Positions 1 to 10,485 of a stretch of DNA of 64,000 nucleotides are shown one piece after another. Origin of the DNA: Schistocerca nitens (lineage: Eukaryota > Arthropoda > Insecta > Orthoptera > Acrididae); NCBI RefSeq assembly GCF_023898315.1, contig NC_064616.1, forward strand, positions 646,594,974-646,658,973, read 5' to 3'. The notes below the pieces were generated by a model, which was not told the DNA's origin, did not search any database, and was given only the letters and a program-made list of their open reading frames with translations. Positions within the stretch are counted from its first letter, which is position 1. Each line of letters begins with the position of its first letter. Both the position numbers and the translations under genes were made by a program.

Positions 1-620
1 CGCAACAGTCGCGCGTCTCATCCCAAACTCGCACTGCGCATGCGCCAGCAGGCAACTTCTGACGTCACGTAGCGACCCGTCGCAGTCGCTAGTGTGCGTC
101 GCGTCTTGCACAACGTACCTTAAGCTGTCTATTAGTAGGATCGTACCGAGGGTCGGTCGCGGTCCTCTAGTTTGGAGCATAGTGGAAGGTCTAAACCAAA
201 GGCTCTGACGACTCTGCGACGGTATCAGATGCGAATTTCTCGATCTTCGCTAGTTGGTGGAGATCTGTGGGTTTCCCCTTAATAGGTCAGGCGTGCGCTA
301 CACGCAGGAACAGGCTGCTTGGGTAGCATGTGGCATACACATGGGGCTTGTAAGGTGCCTCTTACGTGAGGAAGACGTTTTTACCAGTTTTAATAAATTA
401 TTGTCTCTTATTGATGTATTCACGATAGTTAGGAAGTGCTGTAGTCCGTAGCCGGCCATGAGTCGGAGAGCATTTCCCACGCTGGCTGGCTAGGTGACGA
501 AGCGACCATATGTCGCGCGTAGTGGGGTGGGGCTCGGCGCTGGACCGTAGCAACAAGTGTCAGCCTGGGAAATATATATGACGGGAAGTACCGCCATCTT
601 GGCCCCAAAGTCACCGATTT
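1..620. promoter_or_regulatory. CpG-rich left edge, candidate promoter region
   Basis: The first 100 or so bases are unusually rich in CG dinucleotides. Positions 35-46 read TGCGCATGCGCC, a match to the NRF1 consensus, and 60-67 is the CRE palindrome TGACGTCA. At 591-602 the minus strand reads a YY1-like AAGATGGCGG. Such motifs cluster in insect and vertebrate housekeeping promoters, but short motifs also occur by chance. No exon of a recognisable protein is seen here, and the short open frames have no family signature. The region could equally be part of a repeat. Confidence 0.25.
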
Positions 621-1337
621 TGTTTATTTATATTTAATAATTAAAGTCATTTATGACAACATGAATACTAGGAGGAGCCTCTGGATGTTTAAAACTATTT
701 GTCATAATTTTGCCACGTTAAAATTCACACCCGTTCATTAACAAATGCATATCTTAGTAAGTACGAAATTGATCGGAAATCCACGAACTGTGACGAAACT
801 AGTAAGAGAAACGGACTGCGCGCCAAAGTCGGCAGTCGGCGTTAAGAGCTCTTCCTGTCGTGTTCGATGGTAGCCATGCTCTCTGTTACGAGTAGTTTGT
901 GACATGACTGTTTCATTATTGATCTAATAGGAATAAAAGTGATATTACGGTATTCTGAATGTTAATTTCGATTAAATAGATACCCCAAAGTTGATCGACA
1001 GCAATTTCAGATAATTAGCTTCCACTGACAGAGACATCCAATGCGCCAATGAAGAATCTGCGCCGCGCACAGGTAGGAGGAAATCCGACGACACGACCCA
1101 CCAAGGCGGATCAAGGAAGGTCCGACTTACACTCGCAAATTCCGTGTGGAAATGCTGACCAGTTGTACTGTACGTCATATATACCACGCTCTACGGACTC
1201 GCGGCTAAGCTGAGTAATAACAGTATCAGTTTAGAAGCGAGGGGATCTTGCAGGCTTTTCCCCTCCTCCCCTCCCTTCTCCCCCTCCCCACGTTGGGATC
1301 AGAGACGTACTGCCTGCCAAAATCGGTTACATCAGCC
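621..1337. other. No recognisable feature
   Basis: AT-rich sequence without a convincing reading frame. A C/T-rich stretch lies at 1256-1290. The start of the LINE beginning near 1338 could extend left into this stretch, but no motif supports it. Confidence 0.4.
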
Positions 1338-1480
1338 ATAATGTTCTCAGAGAATGCTCGTTCTCGCAGGTCGGATATAGAAAAGATTAACACGATATTA
1401 GCAACCTGCAGGAGCACGCGAGGAAAAGTCCAAGAACCAGTATCGCTTATTGAAGATTATAATGCTCAGATTGTATTAGA

Positions 1481-1683
1481 GCCGGCCGAAGTGGCCGTGC
1501 GGTTAAAGGCGCTGCAGTCTGAAACCGCAAGACCGCTACGGTCGCAGGTTCGAATCCTGCCTCGGGCATGGATGTTTGTGATGTCCTTAGGTTAGTTAGG
1601 TTTAACTAGTTCTAAGTTCTAGGGGACTAATGACCTCAGAAGTTGAGTCCCATAGTGCTCAGAGCCATTTGAACCATTTTTTT
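1481..1683 (+). repeat. SINE-A copy inserted in LINE endonuclease region
   Basis: Full-length tRNA-headed SINE with A-box-like TGGCCGTGCGG, B-box GGTTCGAATCC, the shared tail and a short T-rich end. It is flanked by the 12-bp duplication GATTGTATTAGA at 1469-1480 and 1684-1695, which proves retrotransposition into the pre-existing LINE. Confidence 0.95.
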
Positions 1684-2664
1684 GATTGTATTAGAAACAG
1701 AAAGTTGGTTGAAACCTGAGGTGAATACCAACGAAATCCTAAGTAAATTGGATTATTTATCGTAAGGATAGGTTAGTCGCTGCTGGTGGCGGCGAATTTA
1801 TTGCAGTAAATAACTCCATTATATCTAACGACGTTATCACGGATCCCGAATGTGAATTAATCTGGGAGAAGTTAAGCACCAAAAGTCGGTCAAAAATAGT
1901 AATCGGATGTTTTATAGACCATCAGGGTCAGCAGCTGCAGTATAGAGCGCTTCAGAGAGCTTAAAGAATATCGTTAGTAATTTTCCTGATCGTGCTGCTG
2001 TAGCGGGGGTGGCTTCAACTTGCCAGATACAGATTGGGAGAGTCACGCTGTCAGAACTTGTGCTAGAGACAGGGATTCGTGTGACATTGTTCTGAATGTC
2101 TTGTCCGAAAATTATTTTCAGCAGATAGAGAACCAGCTCTTGAAGGTAACGTCTTAGGCCTTCTAGTCACAAACAGGCCTGAACTTATTGAATCAATTAA
2201 CGTAAAGGAAGGTATCAGTGATTATATGGCTGTGATAGCAACTATGACTACCGATTTTGAAAGGAATGTTAAGGAAAGTAGGAAGATATTTTTGATAAGA
2301 AAGAGCGACAGGATACAAGTTGGAGAGTATCTGAGTATTCAGCATCAAACACACAGTGATCAGGCAAAAGACGTGGAGCACAAATGGAAGAACCTGAAAA
2401 GTATCGTTCAGCATGCCTTGCGCAAGTGTGTTCCGAGCAAGATCTTAAGGGATGGCGAAGACCCACAGTCGTTTAACAGCCATGTTAGAAAACTCGTCAA
2501 CAGCTTACAAACAAAAGCTGAACGAAGCGAAAATGAGCGTGAGGAGAGCAACGAGAGAAGCACTTAATGACTTTCAAAGTGAAATTTTCTCAACCGATCT
2601 GATTAAAAACACTAAGAAGTTTTGGTCTTATATAATATAAGTAAGTGGTTCGAAATCATCTATT

Positions 2665-2837
2665 GCCGCGCGGTTTGAGGCGTCATGTCACAGACTGCGC
2701 GGCCCCTCCTGCCGGAGCTCGGGCATGGGTGTGTGTGTTGTTCTTAGTATAAGCTAGTTTAAGTAGTATGTAAGTCTAGGGACCGATGACCTAAGCAGTT
2801 TGCTCCTTCAGGAATTCACACACATTTGAACATTTTT
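2665..2837 (+). repeat. SINE-B copy inserted in the same LINE
   Basis: A second SINE family whose head begins CCGCGCGG and whose tail ends CACACACATTTGAACATTTTT. It is flanked by the 13-bp duplication GAAATCATCTATT at 2652-2664 and 2838-2850. The head lacks part of the expected tRNA-like promoter compared with the copy at 34661, so this copy is probably degraded. Confidence 0.9.
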
Positions 2838-4648
2838 GAAATCATCTATTCATTCACTCAGTGACCATACTGGCACCGAAACGGAAGATACAGAGTGAAG
2901 GCCGAAATACTGAATTCAGTCTTCCGAAATTGTTTCGCCGCAAGGAATCATAATACAGTCCCTCTTTTCAGTCATAATACGAACGTCGAAATAGCAGATA
3001 CTGAGATAAGCGATCGCGGAATGGAAGGAAAACTAATCGCTTAGAAGTAGAAAAACTCCGGGAGCAGATGAGATACCAATAAGATTCTACAAAGATTATA
3101 CGAAAGAACTTGCTCCCCGTCTAGCAGCAATTTATCGTAGGTCGCTGGAGCAACGAGGGGTACCTACCGATTGGAACAAAGCGCAGGTCTCTCCCGTTTT
3201 CAAGAAGGACCTAAAGACAGATGCATACTGTTACAGACTTATATCGTTGTCATCAATCTGTAGTAGAATTAAGGAACATGTTTCACGCTCAAGAATTATT
3301 ACTTTTTTGGAGAACGAAAAACTCTATTAAAATTAACAGGGATTCCGCAAACAGAGATCTTGCGACACTGTGCTCGCTCTTTTCCTCAATGAGATCCATA
3401 GCGCTGTAGAAAACGGTGCTCAGGTTGATGCAGAGTTCCTTCACTCTAGGCAGGCATTTAACACTGTCCTGCATTGCCATCTGGTGAAAAAAATACGAGC
3501 TTATCAAGTATCCGACCAGATTTCCGACTGGATACAAGACTTCTCGCAGATAGAAGTCAACACGTCACTCTTAACGGAACAAAATCGACAGATGTGAAGG
3601 TAAATTCCGGAGTGCCCCAAGGAAGTGTGATAGGACACTTGCTTGTTACAGTGTATATAAATGATCTAGCAGAAAGTATCGGATGCTCTTTAAAACTTTT
3701 CGCAGATGATGCGGTTGTTCTACACAAAGTGTCAACGCCAGAAGACAGTGTCGATTTGCAGAATGACATGCAGAGGATTGATGAATGGCGCAGGCTCTGA
3801 CAGTTGACTCTGGACGTAAATAGATATAATGTATTATGCATACACCGGGAAAGAAAGCCACTACTCTACTACTACACTGCTGATAACAAACTGCTGGAAA
3901 CAGTATCAACCGTAAAAATCTAAGAGTAACTATTCAGAGCGACGTTAAGTGGAATGACCATATAAAACAAATAGAAGGAAAAGCAGATGCCAGGCTGAGA
4001 TGCATAGGAAGAATCTCAAGGAAATGTAACTCAACCACGAAGGAAGTGGATTGCAAAGTGCTTGTCCGTCCAATTTTTGAATCTTGTTCATCAGTCTTGG
4101 ATCATTACCAACTAGGACTGATAGAATAAATAGGGAAGACCCGAAGAAGAGCGGCGCATTTCATCACGGGATCGTTTAGTGGGCTCGAGAGCGTCACCAA
4201 GATGCTCAGCAAACTCCATTGGCAGACATAACAAGAGAGGCGTTGTGTATCACGGGGAGGTTGGCTACTGAAATTTCGATAGAGTCTTTCTGGGAAGAAT
4301 CGTACAACGTATTACTTCCTTCCACACACGTCTCGTTTAATGACCACGACTAGAAAATTCAAGATATTAAAGCCAATACAGAGGCTTAGCGACAGTCATT
4401 CTTCTCACGCGCCATTCGCGAGTGGAACAGGGTAAGGGGGATCAGTTTGTGGAACCAGACGTACCTTCCACCCCACACCATTAGTTGGCTCGCGGAGTAT
4501 GATGTCGATGTAGATAACAACCCAGACTGACCACACTATTTACCCCTCTGACTCTGAGATAGAGGGTCAGTTTAGCTCACAGCGGAATTCACCAATATCA
4601 ATTAGAATTAAGCACATCTTAAAATAATATTGTCTGTATAAATATTTT

Positions 4649-4860
4649 GCCGGCCGGAGTGGCCGAGCGGTTCAGGGTGTTACAGTCTGGAACCGCGCGA
4701 CCGCTGCGGTCGCAGGTTCGAATCCTGCCTCGGGCATGGATGTGTGTGATGTCCTTAGGTTAGTTAGGTTTAAGTAGTTCTAAGTTCTAGGGGACTGATG
4801 ACCTCAGCTCTTAAGCCCCATAGTGCTCAGAGCCATTTGAACCCATTTTTTTGAACCATC
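4649..4860 (+). repeat. SINE-A copy
   Basis: Complete tRNA-like head (GGCCGAGCGGTT, then GGTTCGAATCC) and shared tail. The likely target duplication is AATATTTT at 4641-4648 and 4861-4868. It is short and AT-rich, so it is weaker evidence than at other copies. Confidence 0.9.
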
Positions 4861-4972
4861 AATATTTTTGTTTGGTACTGAACAGGAAAACTGCACACTT
4901 AAGTAGCTCTCTTAAATTTCGTTAATGTTTTGTGTTTGGCTGTTAGTTGCTACAGGCATAGTACGTATTATA

Positions 4973-6307
4973 CGAGAGTCACTCCAAAAGAAATGTACAC
5001 TATTTTTTTAAATCCATCTTTTATTCTACATGTTTGAAAGTTTTACGGTGTGTAGGTACATCCTTTAGGAACAATATTTTCATTTCTCCACATAATTTCC
5101 ATCCCTCTCAACTGCCTTACGCCATCTTGGAACCAGCACCTGTATACCCGTACGGTAAAATTCTGGACCAACCTGTTGGAGCCACTGTTTGGCAGCGTGC
5201 ACAAGGAAGTCATCATCTTCAAACCTTGTTCCACGAAGAGAGTTAACAGTTTCCCAAAGCGATGATAGTCACATGGAGCCAGGTTAGGACTGTAAGGCGG
5301 GTGTTTCAGTGTTGTCCATCCGAGTTTTGTGATCGCTTCCATGTTGTTTTTGACTGACATGTGGCCGTGCATTATCGTGCAACAGCAAAACATCCTGTTT
5401 TTGCCGACGTGGTCGAACACGACTCAGTTGAGCTTGAAGTTTCCCCAGTGTTGTCACATATGCATCAGAATTTACGGTGGTTCTACTTGGCATGATTTCC
5501 ACAAGAAAGAGTCCTTCGGAATCAAAAAACACCGTAGCCATAACTTTTCTAGCAGAAGGTGTGGTTTTGAATTTTTTTTCTTGGGTGAATTTGCATGATG
5601 CCACTCCATTGATTGCCTCTTCGTCTCTGGTGAAAAATGATGGAGCCATGATTCATCATCTGTCACAATTCTTCCAAGATATTCATCTCCACCATTCTCG
5701 TACTGTTCCAAAAGTTCACTGCATACCGTTTTTATTGTTTCTTTGTGAGACACTGTCAACATCCTGGGAACCCACCTGGCACAAACCTTTTTTAACGCCA
5801 ACACTTTCAGTATTCTGCAAACACTTCCTTCCCCTATCCCAACGTAGCATAACAATTCGTTCACTGTGATGCGTCTCTCAGCAGTCACCAATTGGTTAAC
5901 TCTCTGCACATTGTCTGGAGTGTGTGCAGTATGAGGCCTGCCACTGCGAGTACAATCCTCAATATTGCTGTGCCCGCTTTCATCACGTAACCTGCTTGCC
6001 CACAGACTAACTGTACTGCGATAGACAGCAGCATCTCCATACACCTTTTTCAACCTCTTGTGGATGTTTCCCACTGTCTCGTTTTCACAACACAGGAATT
6101 CTATGACAGCACGTAGCTTCTGATGAATGTCAAGCGTAGCAGCCATCTTGAAGACGTGCTGTGACGGCGCCACTAACGGGAACAGGTTGAACTAAGTTTG
6201 AAAACAAGCGGGAAGGATGTATCTACACACTGTAAAACTTTCACACTTGCAGAATCAAAACTGTATTTTTACAAAAATAGTGTGCATTTCTTTTGGAATG
6301 ACCCTCG
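4973..6307 (-). mobile_element. Mariner-like DNA transposon, near full length
   Basis: Imperfect terminal inverted repeats of about 35 bp begin CGAGAGTCACTCCAAAAG on the left and CGAGGGTCATTCCAAAAG on the right (read inward). Both ends are bounded by TA (4971-4972 and 6308-6309), the Tc1/mariner target duplication. The element carries one minus-strand transposase gene and almost nothing else. Confidence 0.93.
5043..6146 (-). pseudogene. Mariner transposase, frameshifted (DD34D)
   Basis: The chosen start (6146) gives MAATLDIHQKLRAVIEF, the usual mariner N-terminal helix-turn-helix. Downstream lie TDDESW (first catalytic Asp), LLLHDNARPH (second) and HPPYSPNLAPCDY (third), the DD34D pattern of mariner transposases, which cut and paste DNA between inverted repeats. 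The frame breaks at least twice. One break is at a run of eight A residues (+ strand T8 near 5572-5580), after SPKKK. The other is just after HDNARPHVS near 5360. Removing one base in the second break restores exactly 34 residues between the last two Asp. The gene is inactive as read, although homopolymer length errors should be excluded. Confidence 0.9.
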
Positions 6308-6309
6308 TA

Positions 6310-6913
6310 AAATATAACTGGGAAACACGGGCCGCACGGAAACTAGATTTGGGCCGTACGTGGCCCGTGGGGAACAATTTGAGGAGCACTGTCCTAGCGG
6401 CTCACTGTGATTACGGCAGGCCTACCAGTCAGGAAAGTTGAAAACCCTCTCATGCAACTTCCTCTACTATTGTCCAAGAGCGTCAGTAGCTGACACTAGG
6501 TCAGACTGCTCTCATTACACTTCCTTTGTTCGACATCACTGGTTTTCAATTGATTGTTTGTGTACGTGAGTAGTTGCCTTCATGACAAAAAATGGACTTT
6601 CTCTTCAATTAAGTAGAAAAATGCTTTGAAAAGTGGCAAAATGTTCTTAAACCTTGAGATAGGGATTCCATTCTAGACTACAAGCAATTGCTTATAATCA
6701 CTTATTTGCAATAAAGTAACACAATATCACTAGAAGTGGCACAACGTATTCCAAAAGTACTGTAACTGAGTAAATGGACTTACTCAGGTTCATATTACTG
6801 CAGAACGATTAATATAGTCAAGTCACAGTCACACTCAAGTCAAAATCCTTCAAAAATATTAATGACGTTAGCTGCAGTTGGGCTTTTAAATGTATCAGTG
6901 GTAACAGGTGAAA
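6310..6913. other. No recognisable feature
   Basis: AT-rich sequence with many stops on both strands and no repeat that I recognise. Confidence 0.4.
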
Positions 6914-7160
6914 AGTTGTGCCAGACTGGAACTCGAACCCGGATTTCATGCTTTACGCGAGCGGTCGCTTTTTCCACCTCGGCCATCAGTGTACGCCTCA
7001 CTGCCGCCCCAAATTCTCAGCTGGTTATTCGCCACCGATGAAGCCACACCAACTCATGAATCCCGCACTCGAAATCCCTGACTCCCGCGCGGCTAACAAC
7101 CACTTACATATCAGAGGTGGGGATATTGATGAAGAAAAAAAAAACCATACGTGTAGTCCA
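6914..7160 (+). repeat. tRNA-like repeat fragment
   Basis: The block GTGCCAGACTGGAACTCGAA...GCGAGCGGTCGC resembles the antisense of a tRNA T-arm. It matches both arms of the foldback element at 36830-37178. The following stretch to about 7160 ends in a run of A. It is probably a decayed copy of a tRNA-derived or foldback repeat. Confidence 0.5.
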
Positions 7161-7336
7161 TAATGCGTGAATACCCCTAGGTTAGTCATCCAGTGTTTGA
7201 GAATGAGAGCACTTAGGACTCGCAACAAACTTCACACGTAATTTCAAACCATTATGAAATTTTTCTGGCTGACAACCTCCACAAAATGATGAAAATGAAA
7301 AGTTTATTACTTACCACATTTTCGCTGTTCATGCAG

Positions 7337-7690
7337 TAAAACTGCCACTTCAGGCATGACCTTTTAATTTATTACGTCTTTACTAATGATTAAATTTACA
7401 AGATATTTCGCATACAGTGTCCACATATGTCACTTAATGTGCCTAGAAAAATATATCATTATGTGACCCATAGTTCAGGAGGTACGTCATAAACACTGAG
7501 ATGCATGAAAAACTGCTGCATCATGCATGACGTTTTAATTTATTAACTCTTTACTACTCACGCTGTTCACAACGCATTTCGCAGGCAGCAGCTTCATATA
7601 CCGCTAGATGTGCGTGCAAAATTACATCAATGTACAGCGCATAGCTCAGGAAATACGACGTCATAAACATTGAGCTCCGTGAGAATGAAA
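7337..7690 (+). repeat. Tandem repeat, about two units of roughly 175 bp
   Basis: Two adjacent units share blocks in the same order: AAAACTGC(C/T), a GCATGAC(C/G)TTTTAATTTATTA block, ATTTCGCA, then CAT-AGTTCAGGA/CTCAGGA and CGTCATAAACA(C/T)TGAG. Unit 1 runs about 7337-7507 and unit 2 about 7508-7690. A third unit start (GAAACTGCAGGG) lies at 7687. This looks like part of a satellite-like or tandem repeat that was later hit by the Tc1-like element at 7742. Confidence 0.6.
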
Positions 7691-7972
7691 CTGCAGGGCG
7701 AAATTCAAACGATACAGGTGAAACATGTGTACAAATTTGTACACTACTGGCAATCAAAATTGCTACACCACGAAGATGACGTGCTACAGACGCGAAATTT
7801 AACCGACAGGAAGAAGATGCTGTAATATGCAAATGATTAGCTTTTCAGAGCATTCACACAAGGTTGGCGCCGGTGGCGACACCTACAACGTGCTGACATG
7901 AGGAAAGTATCCAACCGATTTCTCATACACAAACAGCAGTTGACTGGCGTTCCCTGGTGAAACGTTGTTGTG

Positions 7973-8999
7973 GTGCCTCGTGTGAGGAGGAGAAATGCGT
8001 ACCATCACCAAAGGTCGGAGTGTAGCCTATAGCGATTGCGGTTTATCGTATCGCGACATTGCTGCTCGCGTTGGTCGAGATCCAATGACTGTTAGCAGAA
8101 TATGGAATCGGTGGGTTCAGGAGGGTAATACGGAACGCCGTGCTGGATCCCAACGGCCTCGTATCACTAACAGTCGAGATGACAGGCATCTTATCTGTGT
8201 GACTGTAACGGATCGTGCAACCATGTCCTGATCCCTGAGTCAACAGATGGGGACGTTTGCGAAACAACAACCATCTGCACGAACAGTTCGACGACGTTTG
8301 CAGCAGCATGGACTATCAGCTCGGAGACCATGGCTGCGGTTATCCTTGACACTGCATCACAGACAGGAGCGCCTGCGATGGTGTACTCAACGACGAATCT
8401 GGGTGCACGAATGGCAAAACGTCATTTTTTCGGATGAATCCAGGTTCTGTTTACAGCATCATGATGGTGGCATCCGTGTTTGGCGACATCGCGGTGAACG
8501 CACATTGGAAGCGTGTATTCGTCATCGCCATACTGGCGTATCACCCGGCGTGATGGTATGGGGTGCCATTGGTTACACGTCTCGGTCACCTCTTGTTCGC
8601 ATTGACGGCACTTTGAACAGTGGACGTTACATTTCAGATGTGTTACGACCCATGGCTCTACCCTTCATTCTATCCCTGCGAAACCCTACATTTCAGCAGG
8701 ATAATGCACGATTGCGTGTTGCAGGTCCTGTACGGGCCTTTCTGGATACAGAAAATGTTCGACTGCTGCACTGGCTAGCACATTCTCCAGATCTCTCACC
8801 AATAGAAAACGTCTGGTCAATGGTGGCTGAGCAACTGGCTCGTCACAATACGCCAGTCACTACTCTTGATGAGCTGTGGTATCGCGTTGAAGCTACATGG
8901 GCAGCTGTACCTGTACACGCCATCCAAGCTCTGTTTGACTCAACGCCCAGGCGTATCAAGGCCGTTATTACGGCCAGAGGTGGTTGTTATGGATACTGA
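7973..8999 (+). pseudogene. Tc1-like transposase, one nonsense codon and an N-terminal deletion
   Basis: From 7995 onward the frame reads as a Tc1-type transposase: helix-turn-helix (GLSYRDIAARVGRDPMTVSRIW), then FSDESRF, PGVMVWGAIGY, TFQQDNARL and SPDLSPIENVW. There are 34 residues between the second Asp and the Glu (DD34E). The only in-frame stop is TGA at 8229-8231. The related copy at 48-49 kb has CGA (Arg) there, so one C-to-T change explains it. A deletion of about 14 bp after TACCATCAC and a GTG in place of the start ATG (7973) separate it from the presumed ancestral N terminus. The product would excise and insert DNA flanked by its inverted repeats. It is inactive as read. Confidence 0.92.
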
Positions 9000-9063
9000 T
9001 TTGTCAGGATCTATGCACCCAAATTGCGTGAAAATGTAATCACATGTCAGTTCTAGTATAATA

Positions 9064-10485
9064 CACTCCTGGAAATTGAAATAAGAACACCGTGAATTCA
9101 TTGTCCCAGGAAGGGGAATCTTTATTGACACATTCCTGGGGTCAGATACATCACATGATCACACCGACAGAACCACAGGCACATAGACACAGGCAACAGA
9201 GCATGCACAATGTCGGCACTAGTACAGTGTATATCCACCTTTCGCAGCAATGCAGGCTGCTATTCTCCCATGGAGACGATCGTAGAGATGCTGGATGTAG
9301 TCCTGTGGAACAGCTTGCCATGCCATTTCCACCTGGCGCCTCAGTTGGACCAGCGTTCGTGCTGGACGTGCAGACCGCGTGAGACGACGCTTCATCCAGT
9401 CCCAAACATGCTCAATGGGGGACAGATCCGGAGATCTTGCTGGCCAGGGTAGTTGACTTACACCTTCTAGAGCACGTTGGGTGGCACGGGATACATGCGG
9501 ACGTGCATTGTCCTGTTGGAACAGCAAGTTCCCTTGCCGGTCTAGGAATGGTAGAACGATGGGTTCGATGACGGTTTGGATGTACCGTGCACTATTCAGT
9601 GTCCCCTCGACGATCACCAGTGGTGTACGGCCAGTGTAGGAGATCGCTCCCCACACCATGATGCCGGGTGTTGGCCCTGTGTGCCTCGGTCGTATGCAAT
9701 CCTGATTGTGGCGCTCACCTGCACGGCGCCAAACACGCATACGACCATCATTGGCACCAAGGCAGAAGCGACTCTCATCGCTGAAGACGACACGTCTCCA
9801 TTCGTCCCTCCATTCACGCCTGTCGCGACACCACTGGAGGCGGGCTGCACGATGTTGGGGCGTGAGCGGAAGACGGCCTAACGGTGTGCGGGACCGTAGC
9901 CCAGCTTCATGGAGACGGCTGCAAATGGTCCTCGCCGATACCCCAGGAGCAACAGTGTCCCTAATTTGCTGGGAAGTGGCGGTGCGGTCCCCTACGGCAC
10001 TGCGTAGGATCCTACGGTCTTGGCGTGCATCCGTGCGTCGCTGCGGTCCGGTCCCAGGTCGACGGGCACGTGCACCTTCCGCCGACCACTGGCGACAACA
10101 TCGATGTACTGTGGAGACCTCACGCCCCACGTGTTGAGCAATTCGGCGGTACGTCCACCCGGCCTCCCGCATGCCCACTATACGCCCTCGCTCAAAGTCC
10201 GTCAACTGCACATACGGTTCACGTCCACGCTGTCGCGGCATGCTACCAGTGTTAAAGACTGCGATGGAGCTCCGTATGCCACGGCAAACTGGCTGACACT
10301 GACGGCGGCGGTGCACAAATGCTGCGCAGCTAGCGCCATTCGACGGCCAACACCGCGGTTCCTGGTGTGTCCGCTGAGCCGTGCGTGTGATCATTGCTTG
10401 CACAGCCCTCTCGCAGTGTCCGGAGCAAGTATGGTGGGTCTGACACACCGGTGTCAATGTGTTCTTTTTTCCATTTCCAGGAGTG
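9064..10485 (-). mobile_element. Tc1-like element 2, complete, nested in element 1
   Basis: Imperfect inverted repeats of about 30 bp begin CACTCCTGGAAATTGAAATA on the left and CACTCCTGGAAATGGAAAAA on the right (read inward). TA is duplicated at 9062-9063 and 10486-10487. Removing the element joins the right tail of element 1 in a form that matches the uninterrupted copy at 48157-49565. It carries one intact minus-strand gene, so it is the youngest-looking DNA transposon in the window. Confidence 0.95.
9219..10241 (-). CDS. Intact Tc1-like transposase, 340 aa, DD32E spacing
   Basis: The frame is uninterrupted from ATG at 10241 to the stop ending at 9219. An open extension upstream to 10457 exists, but MPRQRGREPYVQL at 10241 begins right before the first helix-turn-helix and gives the usual Tc1 length. 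Order: helix-turn-helix (DFERGRIVGMREAGWTYRRI, then REVSTVHRC), a second DNA-binding part, VVFSDESRF (first Asp), PGIMVWGAISY, LLFQQDNARPH (second Asp), SPDLSPIEHVWD (Glu), and a C-terminal IAAKGGYTLY. By my count 32 residues lie between the second Asp and the Glu, against 34 in canonical Tc1 and in three other families here. The missing residues fall between the DNARPH block and PWPARSPDL. It catalyses cut-and-paste transposition in the nucleus. GC content is markedly higher than in the flanks, consistent with a recent arrival. Whether it is expressed cannot be seen. Confidence 0.93.
   Translation of the reverse strand: MPRQRGREPYVQLTDFERGRIVGMREAGWTYRRIAQHVGREVSTVHRCCRQWSAEGARARRPGTGPQRRTDARQDRRILRSAVGDRTATSQQIRDTVAPGVSARTICSRLHEAGLRSRTPLGRLPLTPQHRAARLQWCRDRREWRDEWRRVVFSDESRFCLGANDGRMRVWRRAGERHNQDCIRPRHTGPTPGIMVWGAISYTGRTPLVIVEGTLNSARYIQTVIEPIVLPFLDRQGNLLFQQDNARPHVSRATQRALEGVSQLPWPARSPDLSPIEHVWDWMKRRLTRSARPARTLVQLRRQVEMAWQAVPQDYIQHLYDRLHGRIAACIAAKGGYTLY

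Larger units (their letters stand above)
1338..4517 (+). pseudogene. CR1-like non-LTR retrotransposon (LINE), decayed, split by two SINEs
   Basis: Pieces of a LINE second ORF can be followed across the region. An endonuclease start (NARSRRSDIEKIN) at 1341-1480 resumes after a SINE as TESWLKPEVN at about 1693. A GGGEFIAVNNS block follows, then a CEL..W.KL..KS...IGCFYRP block to about 1925. The reverse transcriptase spans about 3210-3800 with SGVPQGSV and the catalytic FADD at 3699-3710. The C-terminal LVRPIFE...RRAAHFITG block follows to about 4260. The 3' end (4484-4517) matches the conserved gcggagtatg-atgtagat tail of the other copies here. Frameshifts and stops are scattered throughout, so it is not functional. 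The family encodes endonuclease plus reverse transcriptase for target-primed insertion. CR1 or a near relative in the jockey/CR1 group is my best assignment. Confidence 0.85.

Noticed and set aside
254-451. 65-codon open frame in the CpG-rich left edge
   Set aside because: No signature and no splice signals that would place it in a known gene. Kept only as part of a candidate regulatory region.
1481-1572. tRNA genes suggested by GGTTCGAATCC-type boxes here and in many other places
   Set aside because: Each lies in a SINE head joined to the same long tail, usually with target duplications. The anticodon stems are degenerate. None stands alone as a tRNA gene.
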